NCBI GenBank assembly: GCA_963585895.1
Contig: OY757939.1
Coordinates: 37,870,119-37,934,118, forward strand
Reading direction: 5' to 3'
Length of the DNA stretch: 64,000 bases
Source: Sepioteuthis lessoniana
Taxonomy: Eukaryota; Mollusca; Cephalopoda; Myopsida; Loliginidae
Shown: in pieces, positions 1 to 9,924 of the stretch
Layout: each line of letters begins with the position of its first letter
Numbering within the stretch: position 1 is the first letter of the stretch
Notes under the pieces: generated by a model
Seen by the model: only the letters and a program-made list of their open reading frames with translations
Databases searched by the model: none
What the model was told of the DNA's origin: nothing
Position numbers and translations under genes: made by a program

Positions 1-215
1 AATTTCCTCGAGCCTCGGTGTGGGGGGGTCGTCCCTCCAGTTTGGGGGGGTTTAGGTTTAATGCCTGGCGCCTTAGGCGTCCCTCTTTAGGAGAATGCCG
101 GCGGGCCCGAAACATTTTTGGGAATGCCGGACGCGTGTGGGCTTCGGTCGTGCGATCGGACCCACCTAAAAAGGCCTTGTGCCACACTTTTACGCTTGGT
201 GGGGTGTATGACAAA
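1..215. repeat. GC-rich interspersed repeat, copy 1 (cut by window edge)
   Basis: This block is much richer in G, C and CpG than its surroundings. It aligns by eye with 50930-51240: both share CTCGAGCCTC, a run of Gs, a GGCG(T/C)CC segment, GAATGC(C/T)G(A/G)CGGG and a final AAAAAGG(C/T)(C/T)TTGTRCCA. The class is unknown. A solo LTR is possible because the last motif resembles a poly(A)-signal region, but no paired LTR or internal region is visible. The 67-codon frame at 18-221 resembles no protein I know and is treated as chance. Confidence 0.5.
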
Positions 216-545
216 TGCTAGTTTGATTAGCAACTGATTAGTGGTAACCTTGCACATGACAACATTTTTTTATCAGTCAGACGTGGAATTTATGACTCTA
301 AATCAATCCGCATCCTCATGGATTCCTGTGGAAAATGTAGGTCACTAAGACGAACACACTCCAATTATTTTTTCGGAAACTGTTGTTCTCTCAGCACTTT
401 TAGCTTTAAACGAACATCGTGCGGTTTCAAATTTCTTGTGCTAATCGCAATTGAATTGTCTAGTCGGTAGTAATTCTTCAAAATGTGTTGTTTGCTTAAT
501 TTTAGCACACAGTATACCGTCTCAACAAATCGAGGACACATGAAT
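216..545. other. No recognisable feature
   Basis: Mixed AT-rich sequence. The minus-strand frame at 365-649 runs into the S2 SINE that follows, so I do not treat it as a gene. I see nothing else here. Confidence 0.4.
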
Positions 546-547
546 AT

Positions 548-690
548 GGAGGATGGAGTTCCTGTGATGTAATGGCTAACGTACCGGACGGTGAAATCGT
601 TGTAAGTGAGTTCGAACTCCAGTCGCATTTCCAGTTCACTTTCGGACACGTATTAACCTCCTTATCACCCAACTATAGGTTGAATAATAC
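548..690 (+). repeat. S2 tRNA-derived SINE, 3'-truncated
   Basis: It has an A-box-like TGTGATGTAATGGCTAACG, then B box GAGTTCGAACTCC, then TTCACTTTCGGACA and CCTCCTTATC, in the same order as the fuller S2 copies at 39362 and 58118. The tail is missing. The tRNA half carries the pol III internal promoter boxes; no sign of current activity. Confidence 0.7.
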
Positions 691-964
691 CATTATTGAA
701 TAGTTGACTTGATGGTTAGAAATCTTATTCTAAGATATTCAAATACTTTGTTTTAATATTTAAAACCTTATTAAGGCTTCATATAAACTATTCAACTCAA
801 GCGAGAGTTCGAGTGTCGAGACTTAGAAATTGGAGAGTAATATCGTGACTGGAGGTCATACCAAGGAAAAGAACAAAATTAGTCAAAATGAATAAAACAT
901 TATTGTTACACAGGGAAAATATACTAAAGTACTTTACTAAAAAGAAGAATGAAGGGTGATCTAA

Positions 965-1535
965 TTGATTTTGTTTTGTTTTGTTTTGTTTTATGGTGTA
1001 TCAACCATTGTAGGTTACTTTATGCCAAATTCATTATTTTACATATAAACAGTTTTATTTTAAATAATTCAGTTTCGCATAAGTTCGCACTTTAAAGGTT
1101 GAAAACAGTTCTATTTCAAACGATTCAGTTTAGTCAGAAAGTTAAATGGTTCCAAGTATTGCTATGTATCATGAACAATTCAAATAAACAGCGGTCATTT
1201 ATTTACACTCAGTTGAATGTAAAAACATTTCAATTTAGCATAAAATATCAAAATAGTTCTATATCTAACAATTCAGTTTAGCATTAGCACGCAGTTTAGT
1301 TCTATTTGATCCATAGATAGGACCCTTATCGGGTGCTACCACTCAGGGTCAGGGTGGACTTTGGAGCGATGGCAATGAAGGAGTACTATGCATTCCCCAA
1401 AGCTCCAGCATTACCGATACCTCAGCATCAGATTGTTTTGTGTCATATCTAGGACATTCGTTGGAGGCGGGGTCTTACCCCTTTGCTGAGATGCAGTCAG
1501 TGTATTCTACATCTGCAGCCGACTGGGTCATGATC
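965..1535 (+). repeat. R1 composite repeat
   Basis: Read on this strand it starts with the tail (GGTGTATCAACCATTGTAGG), passes several minisatellite units with TTCAGTTTAGCAT, and ends with the head: CTACCACTC, CATTCCCCAAAGCTCCAGCA, TACCCCTTTGCTGAG and AGTCAGTGTATTCTAC. In SINE-like orientation (core before tail) the element lies on the minus strand. No coding frame spans it. Confidence 0.75.
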
Positions 1536-1690
1536 AAATAAGACCTTTTAAAATGATTAACAGATTTTTTTTTTAAATTTAGGTAGGCATTTCTTACTTT
1601 TTTTTATATATATTTTTGCTCGAATTTAAAATTTATTGTCAAGACAGATTTCAAAAACTAAGCCTAAAAACCAATTGTTCTTTTTTTTTG

Positions 1691-1721
<31 letters not shown>

Positions 1722-2740
1722 TGTATTTTTTTTTTGTTTTTTTGCTAATAGAGTAGTATATTTTTGAAACAATTGTCTTATCAGATCAAAAATAGCAGCA
1801 AGAGTGTAAAAAAAAATTGAAGATTGAATTTGATGATTTCAGGAATAATGTTAAGAAAAGGAATTGAAGAGGGCATTTTGGGGAACTGTCAGGTGAATTA
1901 TTTAATAGAATTTGATCTGTATAGAGATATGATATTGTATTAATATTGTATATGTTCTGTGCGAAGATTATTTTTTTCATTCTTTAAATGTTCATGTGAG
2001 AAGAGAGTAAAAACAGAGATGCTAAAGGAAGCAAAAAAAAAAGAATAATAATAATAGTAATAATTATAATAATAAACGCTGTTGTGAAAAGCTTTAATGA
2101 GTGAATAATAATTATAATGATTATTATAATAATAATAAGCTGCTGAATTTTTTGCGGCAGAAAATTCAACAGCTTGCGAGGATCACGAATCCACAAGGTG
2201 CGCTGGTGCGAAGAACGTAATTCTCCTGCCGGAGAATGTAAATCGAATGATGGGCCTATGAATCAGGTTTACCCCCACAGTATTCACGAGCCCATTGCTG
2301 ACCATCAGCGTCTTGGAGACATTTTTTGCAAGCCAAGAATTTAGTGGCCCAAGGGTAATCAGATAGCTACCTGGACTAACTTAGACCAGGAGCTTTCTTT
2401 TTACTCACCACTCATCTTGAGGGCCCATTGATCAACAAATAAAATCTTTTAGCGTAATTATATATGACATTTGTCTCGAGTGCTTTTGGGCAGTAACGCA
2501 TAAATGAAAGAAAACGAACCGAATAGATAACGGATATAGAAAGGATTTCAACACGAATGTTATACACGCGGAACCACCTTTCTCGTGTAATTACGCAAAA
2601 TCAAGAAACGGTTGCTATTACATCTAACGGCCGTAAGTAAACGCATTTTTAAATCACAAACTGCACCAAAATGAAGATGAACGAACGTCCAATGTAATGT
2701 CCGCTTTTAGTTGATCTTGTGTATACATAAATATATATTT
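1536..2740. other. Low-complexity and unassigned DNA
   Basis: Contains T runs with short (TG)n at 1680-1740 and scattered TAA/TAT triplets at 2040-2135. A 13-14 bp hairpin at 2138-2175 pairs AGCTGCTGAATTTT with AAAATTCAACAGCT. The rest, including 2200-2740, shows no feature I can name; frames here are short and come from low-complexity DNA. Confidence 0.4.
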
Positions 2741-2744
2741 CTTT

Positions 2745-2862
2745 TAAATACCCTATCCGGTGGCAAAAGCTGCTCGGTAGCGCCAGGAGTGGCAGTACCG
2801 CCTTGAGCTACCGAAACTGTGTTATCACCCTGGTTGGCGGCTGATGAGGCTAGGGTATCGCA
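2745..2862. other. Compact structured GC-rich element, class unknown
   Basis: Outer arms ATACCCTATCC and GGCTAGGGTAT are complementary except for one position. Inside, CGGTAGC pairs with GCTACCG (7 bp), enclosing GCCA-GGAG-TGGC; CCGCC near 2800 can pair with GGCGG near 2834. It looks like a folded RNA or a small foldback element and is GC-rich against AT-rich flanks. CTGATGA and CGAAAC both occur in it, but I could not assemble a hammerhead from them. No family recognised. Confidence 0.45.
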
Positions 2863-2901
2863 CGTGCTTTCACAGGTTGTATGATAAAAAAAAAGTGAAC
2901 A

Positions 2902-2922
2902 ATAATAATAATAATAATAATA
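2902..2922. repeat. (AAT)n microsatellite
   Basis: About seven AAT units directly read. Confidence 0.8.
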
Positions 2923-3183
2923 TGCTACTTACTATGCTTAAAATCAAGAGGTATGAGGAACTTACTGTCAATAGTCTACTTATCTAATTTCCTAACCATT
3001 ATACCTCCCGAGGAGCCCTTCTCAACAGCTATGGTTTTTGGCACACTGATTGACAATGTAACACCAGGCGCTGTCGAAAGCCTTAATTATAAATTTTCAT
3101 TTGTTTTTATCAAAAAAAGTGAGAGTTGGAAGTGTTAATATCTTAAATCGTTTTTCTTTCCAATATATTTGTAGGCATCCTGC

Positions 3184-3268
3184 ATACACACACACACACA
3201 CACACACTAACTCGAACGCATGCGCACACACACAAACGCACACAAACACACACACACACACACATATA
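3184..3268. repeat. (CA)n microsatellite, interrupted
   Basis: Two CA runs separated by about 20 bp. The overlapping Thr-His and Val-Cys frames on both strands are translations of this repeat, not genes. Confidence 0.9.
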
Positions 3269-3344
3269 AGTATACTTAGCTCGTTTCGTAGTACTTTTTA
3301 AAAAGTTTAAAGAAATTAAAAACCAACTGCGTAAATGCTGAATA

Positions 3345-3800
3345 TTAGGTTCCGTCATAATAATTTTCCGAGAGGGATGCGTGGAGGTGAAAAATGACTA
3401 CCGGAGCGGGAGACCTTCAACAAGCAAAACTGAGATAAATATCGAGCGGGTAAAACGGGTGGTGTGCGGCGATAACCAGTTGGCTGTTCGAAGGATCGCA
3501 TGTCAACTGGACATAAAAAAAGGACTGCGTTTGGAAGATGATTGTCGAAGATTCTGGGAATGTCCAAAATGTAACGGACTGGATTTGCCAAACATCCGGC
3601 AGCTCTTTTTTTCTTTTCCTTAATCTCAAAGAAATGGTTAAGGGCACTTGTTTTGAAGGATGAACAGCATCAAGTGAGCCGTAAAGACGGAGATTAACGG
3701 CATCCTTGAAGAATCCTTCTAGCAGTGCCTAAAAGCGTTAGGGAGAAGGAAGGGAAAATATGGTAGACTTGAGGGAAACTACTTCGATAGTGAACCATGA
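3345..3800 (+). mobile_element. Mariner-like element relic, internally deleted
   Basis: The frame at 3381-3570 contains RSGRPSTSKT and then RRIACQLDI, which match the linker and second helix-turn-helix region of mariner-family (DD34D) transposases. The sequence then jumps to FLFP and a frame reading about SQRNG/EMVKGTCF (3600-3660), which corresponds to the region after the third catalytic aspartate. The catalytic core between them is missing, and stops and shifts are present. It is a non-functional fossil. The element at 30715-31265 has the same kind of deletion and belongs to the same lineage. Confidence 0.65.
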
Positions 3801-3871
3801 GGTTTGTTGCTTGAAATTGAAATAGATTGTTTGTAACATCAGCCACCTTACTCTTCAAACACACTTCGTGT

Positions 3872-4215
3872 TTATATATATATATATATATATGTATATG
3901 TAGTTGTATAGAAATGTGTATATACGCATAAGTGTAAGAATGTGTGTGTAAGTGTACGTACACATCTGAGTTTGTATATGTACGCGCGCGTTAAGATGTT
4001 TCCGAAGGAGTGTATGTTAGTACTTTTGCAATGGAATTTTTGTTATCTATTTGCTTTCAACAATTTTTGTTTTTTTTATTAGTTTTGTTTTTCTTTTGTC
4101 TTTTTGTTTGGGGGGGGGCTAGAAAAGCAGAAAAAACCGAATATTTGCAACAATATCATAAATAGTCTTTTTTAAATATTTTTTTAAAACATCTATATCT
4201 TTTGTAGCTATCATA

Positions 4216-4253
<38 letters not shown>

Positions 4254-4310
4254 CGGCATAGATTGGTATGTATAAATATATGTATATATGTAATATATGT
4301 ATACATAATC

Positions 4311-4358
<48 letters not shown>

Positions 4359-4382
4359 CTCTATATCTTTTTCTCTCCTTCT

Positions 4383-4420
<38 letters not shown>

Positions 4421-4440
4421 ATATATATATATATACTTCT
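3872..4440. repeat. (TA)n, (TATG)n and (CT)n microsatellites
   Basis: (TA) tracts at 3872-3893, 4217-4250 and 4314-4353, and a (CT) tract at 4385-4418. The Ile-Tyr, Leu-Ser and Arg-Glu frames here are repeat translations. Confidence 0.9.
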
Positions 4441-5028
4441 ACGCAGACGTGTACATATGCATGTGTATGTCAATGTATGCGTATGTGTATATGAACACAA
4501 TGCGTGTATGTGCATGCCAGAACTTTTGTAATGAAAATTTTCGTATCTATTTGTTTTTCAGGCTCTTTGCGAAGAAAAAAAAAAGAAAAAGATAGATTTT
4601 TTTTCAGGAACCCTGCCATCACTCAGACAAACGAATTGTCACAGACACTTTTTGCTATTTTCAAAGAACGGCTCCGAACTTTCTTTTATCATACTAGTGC
4701 CAACTAGACCCTTACGCTGGCTACAGTTCCACCTAAAATGCTTATGTGTGGTTTAAGAGGCAATTGAAACGTCTTATTTTTTTGTCTCTCGCTATGAACA
4801 CGTGACTATAAACTCATACAATTGCAACAATCAATACGATTTCTGTGAAAAGGGGGGAGGTCTCCCTGGGGGTTATTTATTTATTTGCTTATTTTTATTT
4901 ATTTATTTATTTTTTAAAACTAGTTGGAGCGCAATACTTCAAACGAGAATATTTCGTTTTTTTTTTATTGTTAGGAAAGATTTTTTTTGTTTTATCAAGA
5001 AACATTAAAATAGAATTTATGATATGCG
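4441..5028. other. No recognisable feature
   Basis: AT-rich with A/T runs and short (TTTA)n around 4875-4912. No gene or family recognised. Confidence 0.4.
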
Positions 5029-5962
5029 AGGTCGTTCAAAAAGTTCTAAGCCTCACCCAGAAAGAAAAGCATCGTAGGAACTTTTTGTTGTGACTATAGG
5101 AAATGGTACAATTCTCTAGTTAATGAAAGTTATAGAAGGAAAAAATTGATCAATTTTGACACAATTGTAAACCTGAAAAACGCCCACGCACGTGTTCTAG
5201 AAAATTCAAGAATTCCAGAAAAACCCAAACTAAAAAATCGCAACACTCGACTACACTTTTTTTACTGATCGAGTGTGCGAAAAATACGATGTCACTTTCT
5301 TTCGTTAGGAATTTGCAGAGCTAACGATCGTATGCATGACCCCCCCCCCCCACACACACACAAAATACTATAAAGACAAAGCATTTTCAAAGGTAACTCA
5401 GAACTGTTCAGTTGTCACTCAGATGAGATGGATACAACTGTGTTGCAGAGTTTCACAGCAACCCAAGCTTGCTTGACTGCCTGATGACAATCAACTCCAC
5501 ATGCTAGTTTAAAAATTCATTGCTGCCCACAGTGACTTAAACATGAACAATTTCATTTCTTTGTTTTCAAATCTATCCTAGAATAGAATTTCTCTATTTT
5601 TGTAGCACTCGTATTAATTGTGTTATTTTCATTACCATAAGACCACAACAGGGCCAACAAACCACCACTTCTAATAGAACTAGAAAAATCTTTCTATGTG
5701 AGGCTTAAGACTTTTTGAAACTAGGAAAATCTGAATTAGTTTTTTTTAGCTTTATAAGAAGTGGTAGGGTATTGCCGCAACAAAAATGTTCAGCTCGGCT
5801 CTTCTTTCCAGGTGAGGCTTAGAGGTTTTTTAAACTAGGAAAATCTGAATTAGTTTTTTCTTTTAGCTTTATAAGAAGTGGTAGGGTATTGCCGCAACAA
5901 AAATGCTCATCACAGCTATTCTTTCGAGGTGCAGCTGAGAACTTTTTGAACGACCCCTGTAT
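5029..5962. mobile_element. Non-autonomous terminal-inverted-repeat element (MITE-like), nested
   Basis: The left end GAGGTCGTTCAAAAAGTTC and the right end GAACTTTTTGAACGACCCC are inverted copies, and similarity continues inward for about 65 bp. A 57232-57443 MITE has the same ends. Inside, 5690-5815 and 5815-5962 are imperfect direct copies of one ~125 bp unit (TAAGAAGTGGTAGGGTATTG in both), so one end has been duplicated. No transposase frame is present. The ends resemble mariner-family ends, so mobilisation by such a transposase is an inference. Confidence 0.65.
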
Positions 5963-6189
5963 ATAACAAAATAAGGAAATATTTTGGCATCATAAAATTT
6001 ATTTCATTGATGTACATAAAAAAACAAACAAATACAGCCACTAGTAGATGATTACAAATATTTTAAATCATAGATATCTAACTAAATTATTTTTTTACGA
6101 AAGATCATCCTAAGCTTATTCGTTGTATGATACTAAAGTGATTCCACTGGTGAGGCTTCTGTTCTAGAGAACTAGGGAGTATAGAATTA

Positions 6190-6860
6190 CGCATTTGTTG
6201 CTATTACCTACAGGTCCACGTCAAGGGTGCGCGCTTAGATTAACGGTTATAGTCGTAGGAAAATCGAATCGGTGATTCGAATACACATCTTGAACGAAGC
6301 AGCTTCTGTTTTACAGGGTGTCTCAAAATTGATGCAACCCATTAATATGATAATGATCTATTACTGAGACAAGCGTTATGGCGGTCATTAGGAACACGTC
6401 CTGTAAAAAAGGCATCGTTTGAGCTAGAGACATCAAATCAATGTTTGTTTTAATTGTTATTATATCAGCTTCCAGGACATGTAATCTTTTTTTGAGTTTC
6501 TTGTCTAAGTGATAAATCATTATCATATAATTGGGTTGGATCTATTTTGAAACCGTTTTGAATGATTTTTGTCCCCAAATAAGAGAATAGACGTCAATTT
6601 TTTTCCTCTCCTGTCCAAGGCATTGTGATCGAAGATTAATAGTTTTTATTGTATACTATTTTCAAATCTGAAACAAAAAAAGCACAATATCATTAGTAGT
6701 AGATTTATTAGCAGTCACATGAGTCCCATGTATATTGAGACACCTTGTGCTTAGTTCTTATGATACGGAAAAAAACATGAATCCTTCCTTCCACTGTTAT
6801 GAGTAAATAGTAAGGTAGACTAATTTCTTTAGCCTTAGTTAGGCAACCATTACAGAACCC
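6190..6860 (+). repeat. S3 SINE split by a MITE
   Basis: The left part contains ACGGTTATAGTCGTAGGAAAA and a degraded B box (GGTGATTCGAATAC). The right part (6770-6860) contains CATGAATCC, GAGTAAATAGTAAGGTAGAC and GCCTTAGTTAGGCAACC, which match the S3 copy at 34890. The order and orientation fit one old S3 copy interrupted by the element at 6313-6752. Confidence 0.5.
6313..6752. mobile_element. MITE with ACAGGGTGTCTCAA ends
   Basis: Left end ACAGGGTGTCTCAA and right end TTGAGACACCTTGT are inverted repeats enclosing about 440 bp with no transposase frame. Such ends are common in Tc1/mariner-type non-autonomous elements. The 67-codon minus-strand frame inside has no resemblance I recognise. A target duplication is not clear. 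Confidence 0.6.
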
Positions 6861-6930
6861 AAACTGCTATTATGCTGTGGTTAGTGATTTGTTCTTACAG
6901 GCGAGGTATGAGTTTATTTTTTCGGCCACC

Positions 6931-6936
6931 ATGAAC

Positions 6937-6941
<5 letters not shown>
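6931..6941. repeat. Target-site duplication, left copy
   Basis: ATGAACAAAAT is repeated exactly at 8702-8712, directly flanking the LINE insertion. Confidence 0.85.
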
Positions 6942-6968
<27 letters not shown>

Positions 6969-8701
6969 ATCGCGCTGGTAGCAAGGATATCCCTGACCCT
7001 CTCTCGCCACACCTCCCTATTGTTCATCGCCCTAGGTAGGTCTTCAGGACAACATCCTGTATCCTCACATAGCTGCTGAATGTACGTTCGAGCTGGTCGT
7101 CCTGCTTTTGCGCGGCCGTGTGTGGGGATCCATAAGGGTACATCTCTTATGAGTTCATCTCTGCTTCTCCAGCAGTGTCCTGCATGTCTGGTTCGTCTAA
7201 CTTGAATAGTTTTCGTGATAGGGGGCAGGTGGCCGTACAGTTGGTGTCTTGTGGGGTGTTGCTGCCAGGACTTGTTCAGGATTGCACGCAGCATTCTTGT
7301 GTAATTGCCATCTAGCTTCTTCTCCAGTCGTTTTGTTAGCGTCCATGTAGTGCATCCATATAGCAGTATCGATGTGACCGCTGCCTGGAAGAAACTGCGT
7401 TTCATTTTATCGGTTAGGTCTGATTTCCATATAATCGATAGCCTATTGATAGCTGTCCATGCTTTCGTTAACCTCGTTTCGATGTCCTTTTCGGTTGATT
7501 CGACGCTGCTTCCTAGGTACGTGAATTTGTCTACTAGTTTAAGTGGGGTTCCTTCTAGAGTGGAGATGTCCCCCGTTTGGTTATAGCACATATATTCCGT
7601 TTTGTGTGCATTAACATAGAGGCCTATGCTTGCTGCTGCTCGTTCCAAACTATGCAGAAGTGTTTCGGCTTGGTCAGGTGTATTTGCCAGTATCGCTATG
7701 TCATCGGCGTAGTCGGCATCGGTAATTGTTGTTGCGGGGTATCTTTTGCTTCTTTTCTTCGTCAGTTCGAAGCCATTCTCTTTGATTTTGTCAATCGATG
7801 TTCTAAGTACGTAGTCTAGACAAATGATAAAGAGGTACGGGGCCAGCGTGTCCCCTTGTAGTACTCCTGCTACAATGTCAAAGTATTCTGTGTCTCCATC
7901 CGGTGATCGTACTTTTACTTTAGTGTTTCTATAGAGAATCGTTATTGCCGCTACGGTTTCTTTAGGTATGCCGTACGCTAGTAGGATTTGTTCCATCTTT
8001 CCTCTGTGAATGGAGTCGAAAGCCTTGGTAAAGTCGACAAATATTAATGTCGCTTGTAGGTTCTTTGCCCGTACACCTTCAAGGATTCTGCGGATGGTTA
8101 ATATTTGTGAGGTCGTGGATCTATTTCTTCGGAAGCCATTTTGGTTTTTTCTAAGTATGTTGTCGATTTTGGGTTCTATTCGGTTTCGTAGTAGGGCATT
8201 GTAGATTTTGGCAGCTATGGATGTAAGTGTTATGCCTCGGTAGTTTTTGGCTAATCCGAGGTCCCCCTTTTTAGGGAAGGGGAGTATGCATCCCTTCATC
8301 CATCTATCTATCGAATTTTGATTGTATACTGCGTTGCAGTGCCGGAGCAGTATGTCGTCGAATTGTCTGGTCTTCCATACTTCCGGGGGAATTTCGTCCA
8401 GCCCTGCAGCTTTCCTATTTTTAATTTTTCTGAGAACCGAGTGGAGTTCTTCTTGTGTGAACGGTCCTAGTTTAATGTCTAATTGTTTGCTAATTATTCT
8501 GGTGATTGGTTCATGCGTTATTTTTGGTGGGTTTCCAAGTAAATTTTCGAAGTGCTGTTTCCACAGTTTTATTCTTTCTTGTTGGTTTGCTGCTTTCAGT
8601 TTTGCTTTGGCTGTGTTCTTTCTTCTGCTCACTTCGTTTATTGTTTGCCAGGCTATTCTAGATTGTCTATCTTCCACCGAGTCTCTAATCTTATCTATCT
8701 G
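6942..8701 (-). mobile_element. RTE-like LINE, 5'-truncated, recent insertion
   Basis: On the minus strand the element begins abruptly at 8701 inside its ORF and ends at 6942 with a (TGA)n tail. It is bounded by an 11 bp exact duplication, ATGAACAAAAT, the hallmark of target-primed reverse transcription. Simple triplet tails rather than poly(A) are typical of RTE-group LINEs. The apurinic-type endonuclease half of ORF2 is missing through 5' truncation, which is usual for LINE copies. An uninterrupted reading frame and perfect duplication indicate a young insertion. Older 3' fragments of the same or related family lie at 32079, 39035, 42165, 43553 and 60690. Confidence 0.88.
6965..8677 (-). 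CDS. LINE reverse transcriptase (C-terminal part of ORF2 protein)
   Basis: The 570-residue frame encodes the reverse transcriptase of a non-LTR retrotransposon, which copies element RNA into DNA at a nicked target. Residue numbers count from the GTG at 8677. Visible motifs: GLDEIPPEVWK (92-102), ILPFPKKGD (131-139), NYRGITLTS (145-153), motif A FVDFTKAFD (213-221), motif B GVLQGDTLAP (271-280), catalytic YADD (323-326), and LGSS (388-391). The C-terminus has RRTRHAGHCWR (494-504), a pattern common in RTE-group proteins. The GTG is not a real start: the frame stays open to the truncation point, so the natural N-terminus with the endonuclease is absent. The stop TGA is the first unit of the (TGA)n tail, so there is no 3' UTR. 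It is intact as a frame but not a functional gene by itself. Confidence 0.9.
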
Positions 8702-8712
8702 ATGAACAAAAT
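8702..8712. repeat. Target-site duplication, right copy
   Basis: ATGAACAAAAT, identical to 6931-6941. Confidence 0.85.
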
Positions 8713-8724
8713 AACAAACCTAAA

Positions 8725-8832
8725 TTCAAAAATATACCTCTACTTTGATGTCGGACGCCATTCAAAAATATACCTCTACTTTGATGTCGGACGCCATTCA
8801 AAAATATACCTCTACTTTGATGTCGGGCGCCA
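8725..8832 (+). repeat. 36 bp tandem repeat, three copies
   Basis: Three head-to-tail copies start with TTCAAAAATATACC; the first two are identical and the third differs by A to G near its end. Since 36 is a multiple of three, a plus-strand frame reads the 12-residue SKIYLYFDVGRH three times, but that frame begins inside the antisense of the LINE, so it is not supported as a gene. The array lies 12 bp beyond the LINE target duplication. Confidence 0.9.
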
Positions 8833-9370
8833 TTCGATAGACAGCCACTTAGCTGTAATGTGTAACAAGGTAAAAAAAACTATAGGTTGTTGTCGGGAAG
8901 GTTCGACTTCTATAGCCATATCACCAACATTTACTGATGAATTGGGACAACAGAATAAAATAGACGCCATTACTTTAGCAGATCCATTGTTTTTTAATGC
9001 GTTGTATAGCCGCAGAGGGAATGAACAATATCACTTGTTTATAAAGACATAACACTCTTCTTTATTGCCACGAAAGGGTCAAAATCGCTGTATAACACAG
9101 TACCGGTTCTTAGCCAGGGGGCCACTTCTTTGGCTAAACGTGTCTACTCGCTGGCTGCTCTCCAAATGACTGACCGTCTGACTCTTTTCGGTCGAAAAAC
9201 TTCCGCATAATATATTTTCTGGAGGCCCAGTAATGATTTCTTCCGGTTCTCAATTCATGTGATTCATTTCCGCTCTCCCCTTGTTTATTCAGGTGCATAT
9301 TCTGTTTTGAAATCCCTAGCTAATCGTTCAAAGGTCAATATGTGACAACGATAATGACTCTCATTTTCGC
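8833..9370. other. No recognisable feature
   Basis: Unique-looking sequence of moderate GC. The plus-strand frame continues from the 36 bp array to 9052; I recognise no family. Confidence 0.35.
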
Positions 9371-9372
9371 GA

Positions 9373-9440
9373 TATGAACATTACAATATGAACATTACAA
9401 TATTTACACATGATATGAACATTACAATATTTACACATGG
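9373..9440. repeat. Short tandem duplication
   Basis: ATATGAACATTACAATAT occurs three times, twice followed by TTACACATG. A related ATGAACATTATATG lies at 10438. Confidence 0.75.
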
Positions 9441-9464
9441 TATTTGCTTCTTCGAATCCTTATT

Positions 9465-9655
9465 AAAAGAATGTATTTGCCCAACCCCTCTGTCCACGCT
9501 GGATACGACACAAGCGGAGTTTAACAGATTCCCTAAAGCGCCAGGACTACTGGAGTCTTACTATTATATTGTGTTGGGTCATATCGTTGGGGGGAGGTCT
9601 TACCCCTCAGCAGAAATGAAGTCGGTGTATTCTACGGCAGCTGCCAACTAAGCCA
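9465..9655. repeat. Chimera of S3 and R1 fragments
   Basis: The left part (GTATTTGCCCAACCCCTC, CGGAGTTTAACAGATT) matches the minus-strand 3' region of S3 as seen at 31640 and 41925. From about 9535 the sequence is the R1 head in plus orientation (TACTGGAGTC, GGTCTTACCCCTC, GTCGGTGTATTCTAC). A further S3-like piece (GTAGATTCATGCCTTTCCCC) is at 9888-9910, so the R1 piece may have landed in an S3 copy. Confidence 0.55.
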
Positions 9656-9870
9656 TATAACTGAAGGAAATGATCAACCCACTGCATCTCACTTTTGGCA
9701 CGCTGTGCCTCTTCCCTTGGATGTGCTGTCTCGTTTCAGTCCTTGAGTTTGAGATCCTTTTTATACGGTACCTGCAGCAAGGAACGATCCAGATATTAAT
9801 TTCTATATACAAAATCCATTTGGGAATACCTTTTACAAAGTTAAAGCACTCTGACTGCTCTTTTATTTGC
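9656..9870. other. No recognisable feature
   Basis: The 68-codon frame at 9670-9876 has no resemblance I can identify. Confidence 0.35.
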
Positions 9871-9924
9871 CTTTAGCAGGAGAGAAGAAGTAGATTCATG
9901 CCTTTCCCCAAGAAAAGAAAAGAG

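Noticed and set aside
365..649. 94-codon minus-strand frame
   Set aside because: About a third of it is antisense of an S2 SINE; no domain recognised.
2745..2862. Hammerhead ribozyme using CTGATGA at 2837
   Set aside because: GAAA lies upstream, and a permuted arrangement would leave only five bases for stem I. Kept as an unexplained structured element.
8552..9052. 166-codon plus-strand frame with three SKIYLYFDVGRH repeats
   Set aside because: It starts inside the antisense of the LINE and crosses the insertion boundary and a 36 bp tandem repeat, so it cannot be an ancient coding exon.
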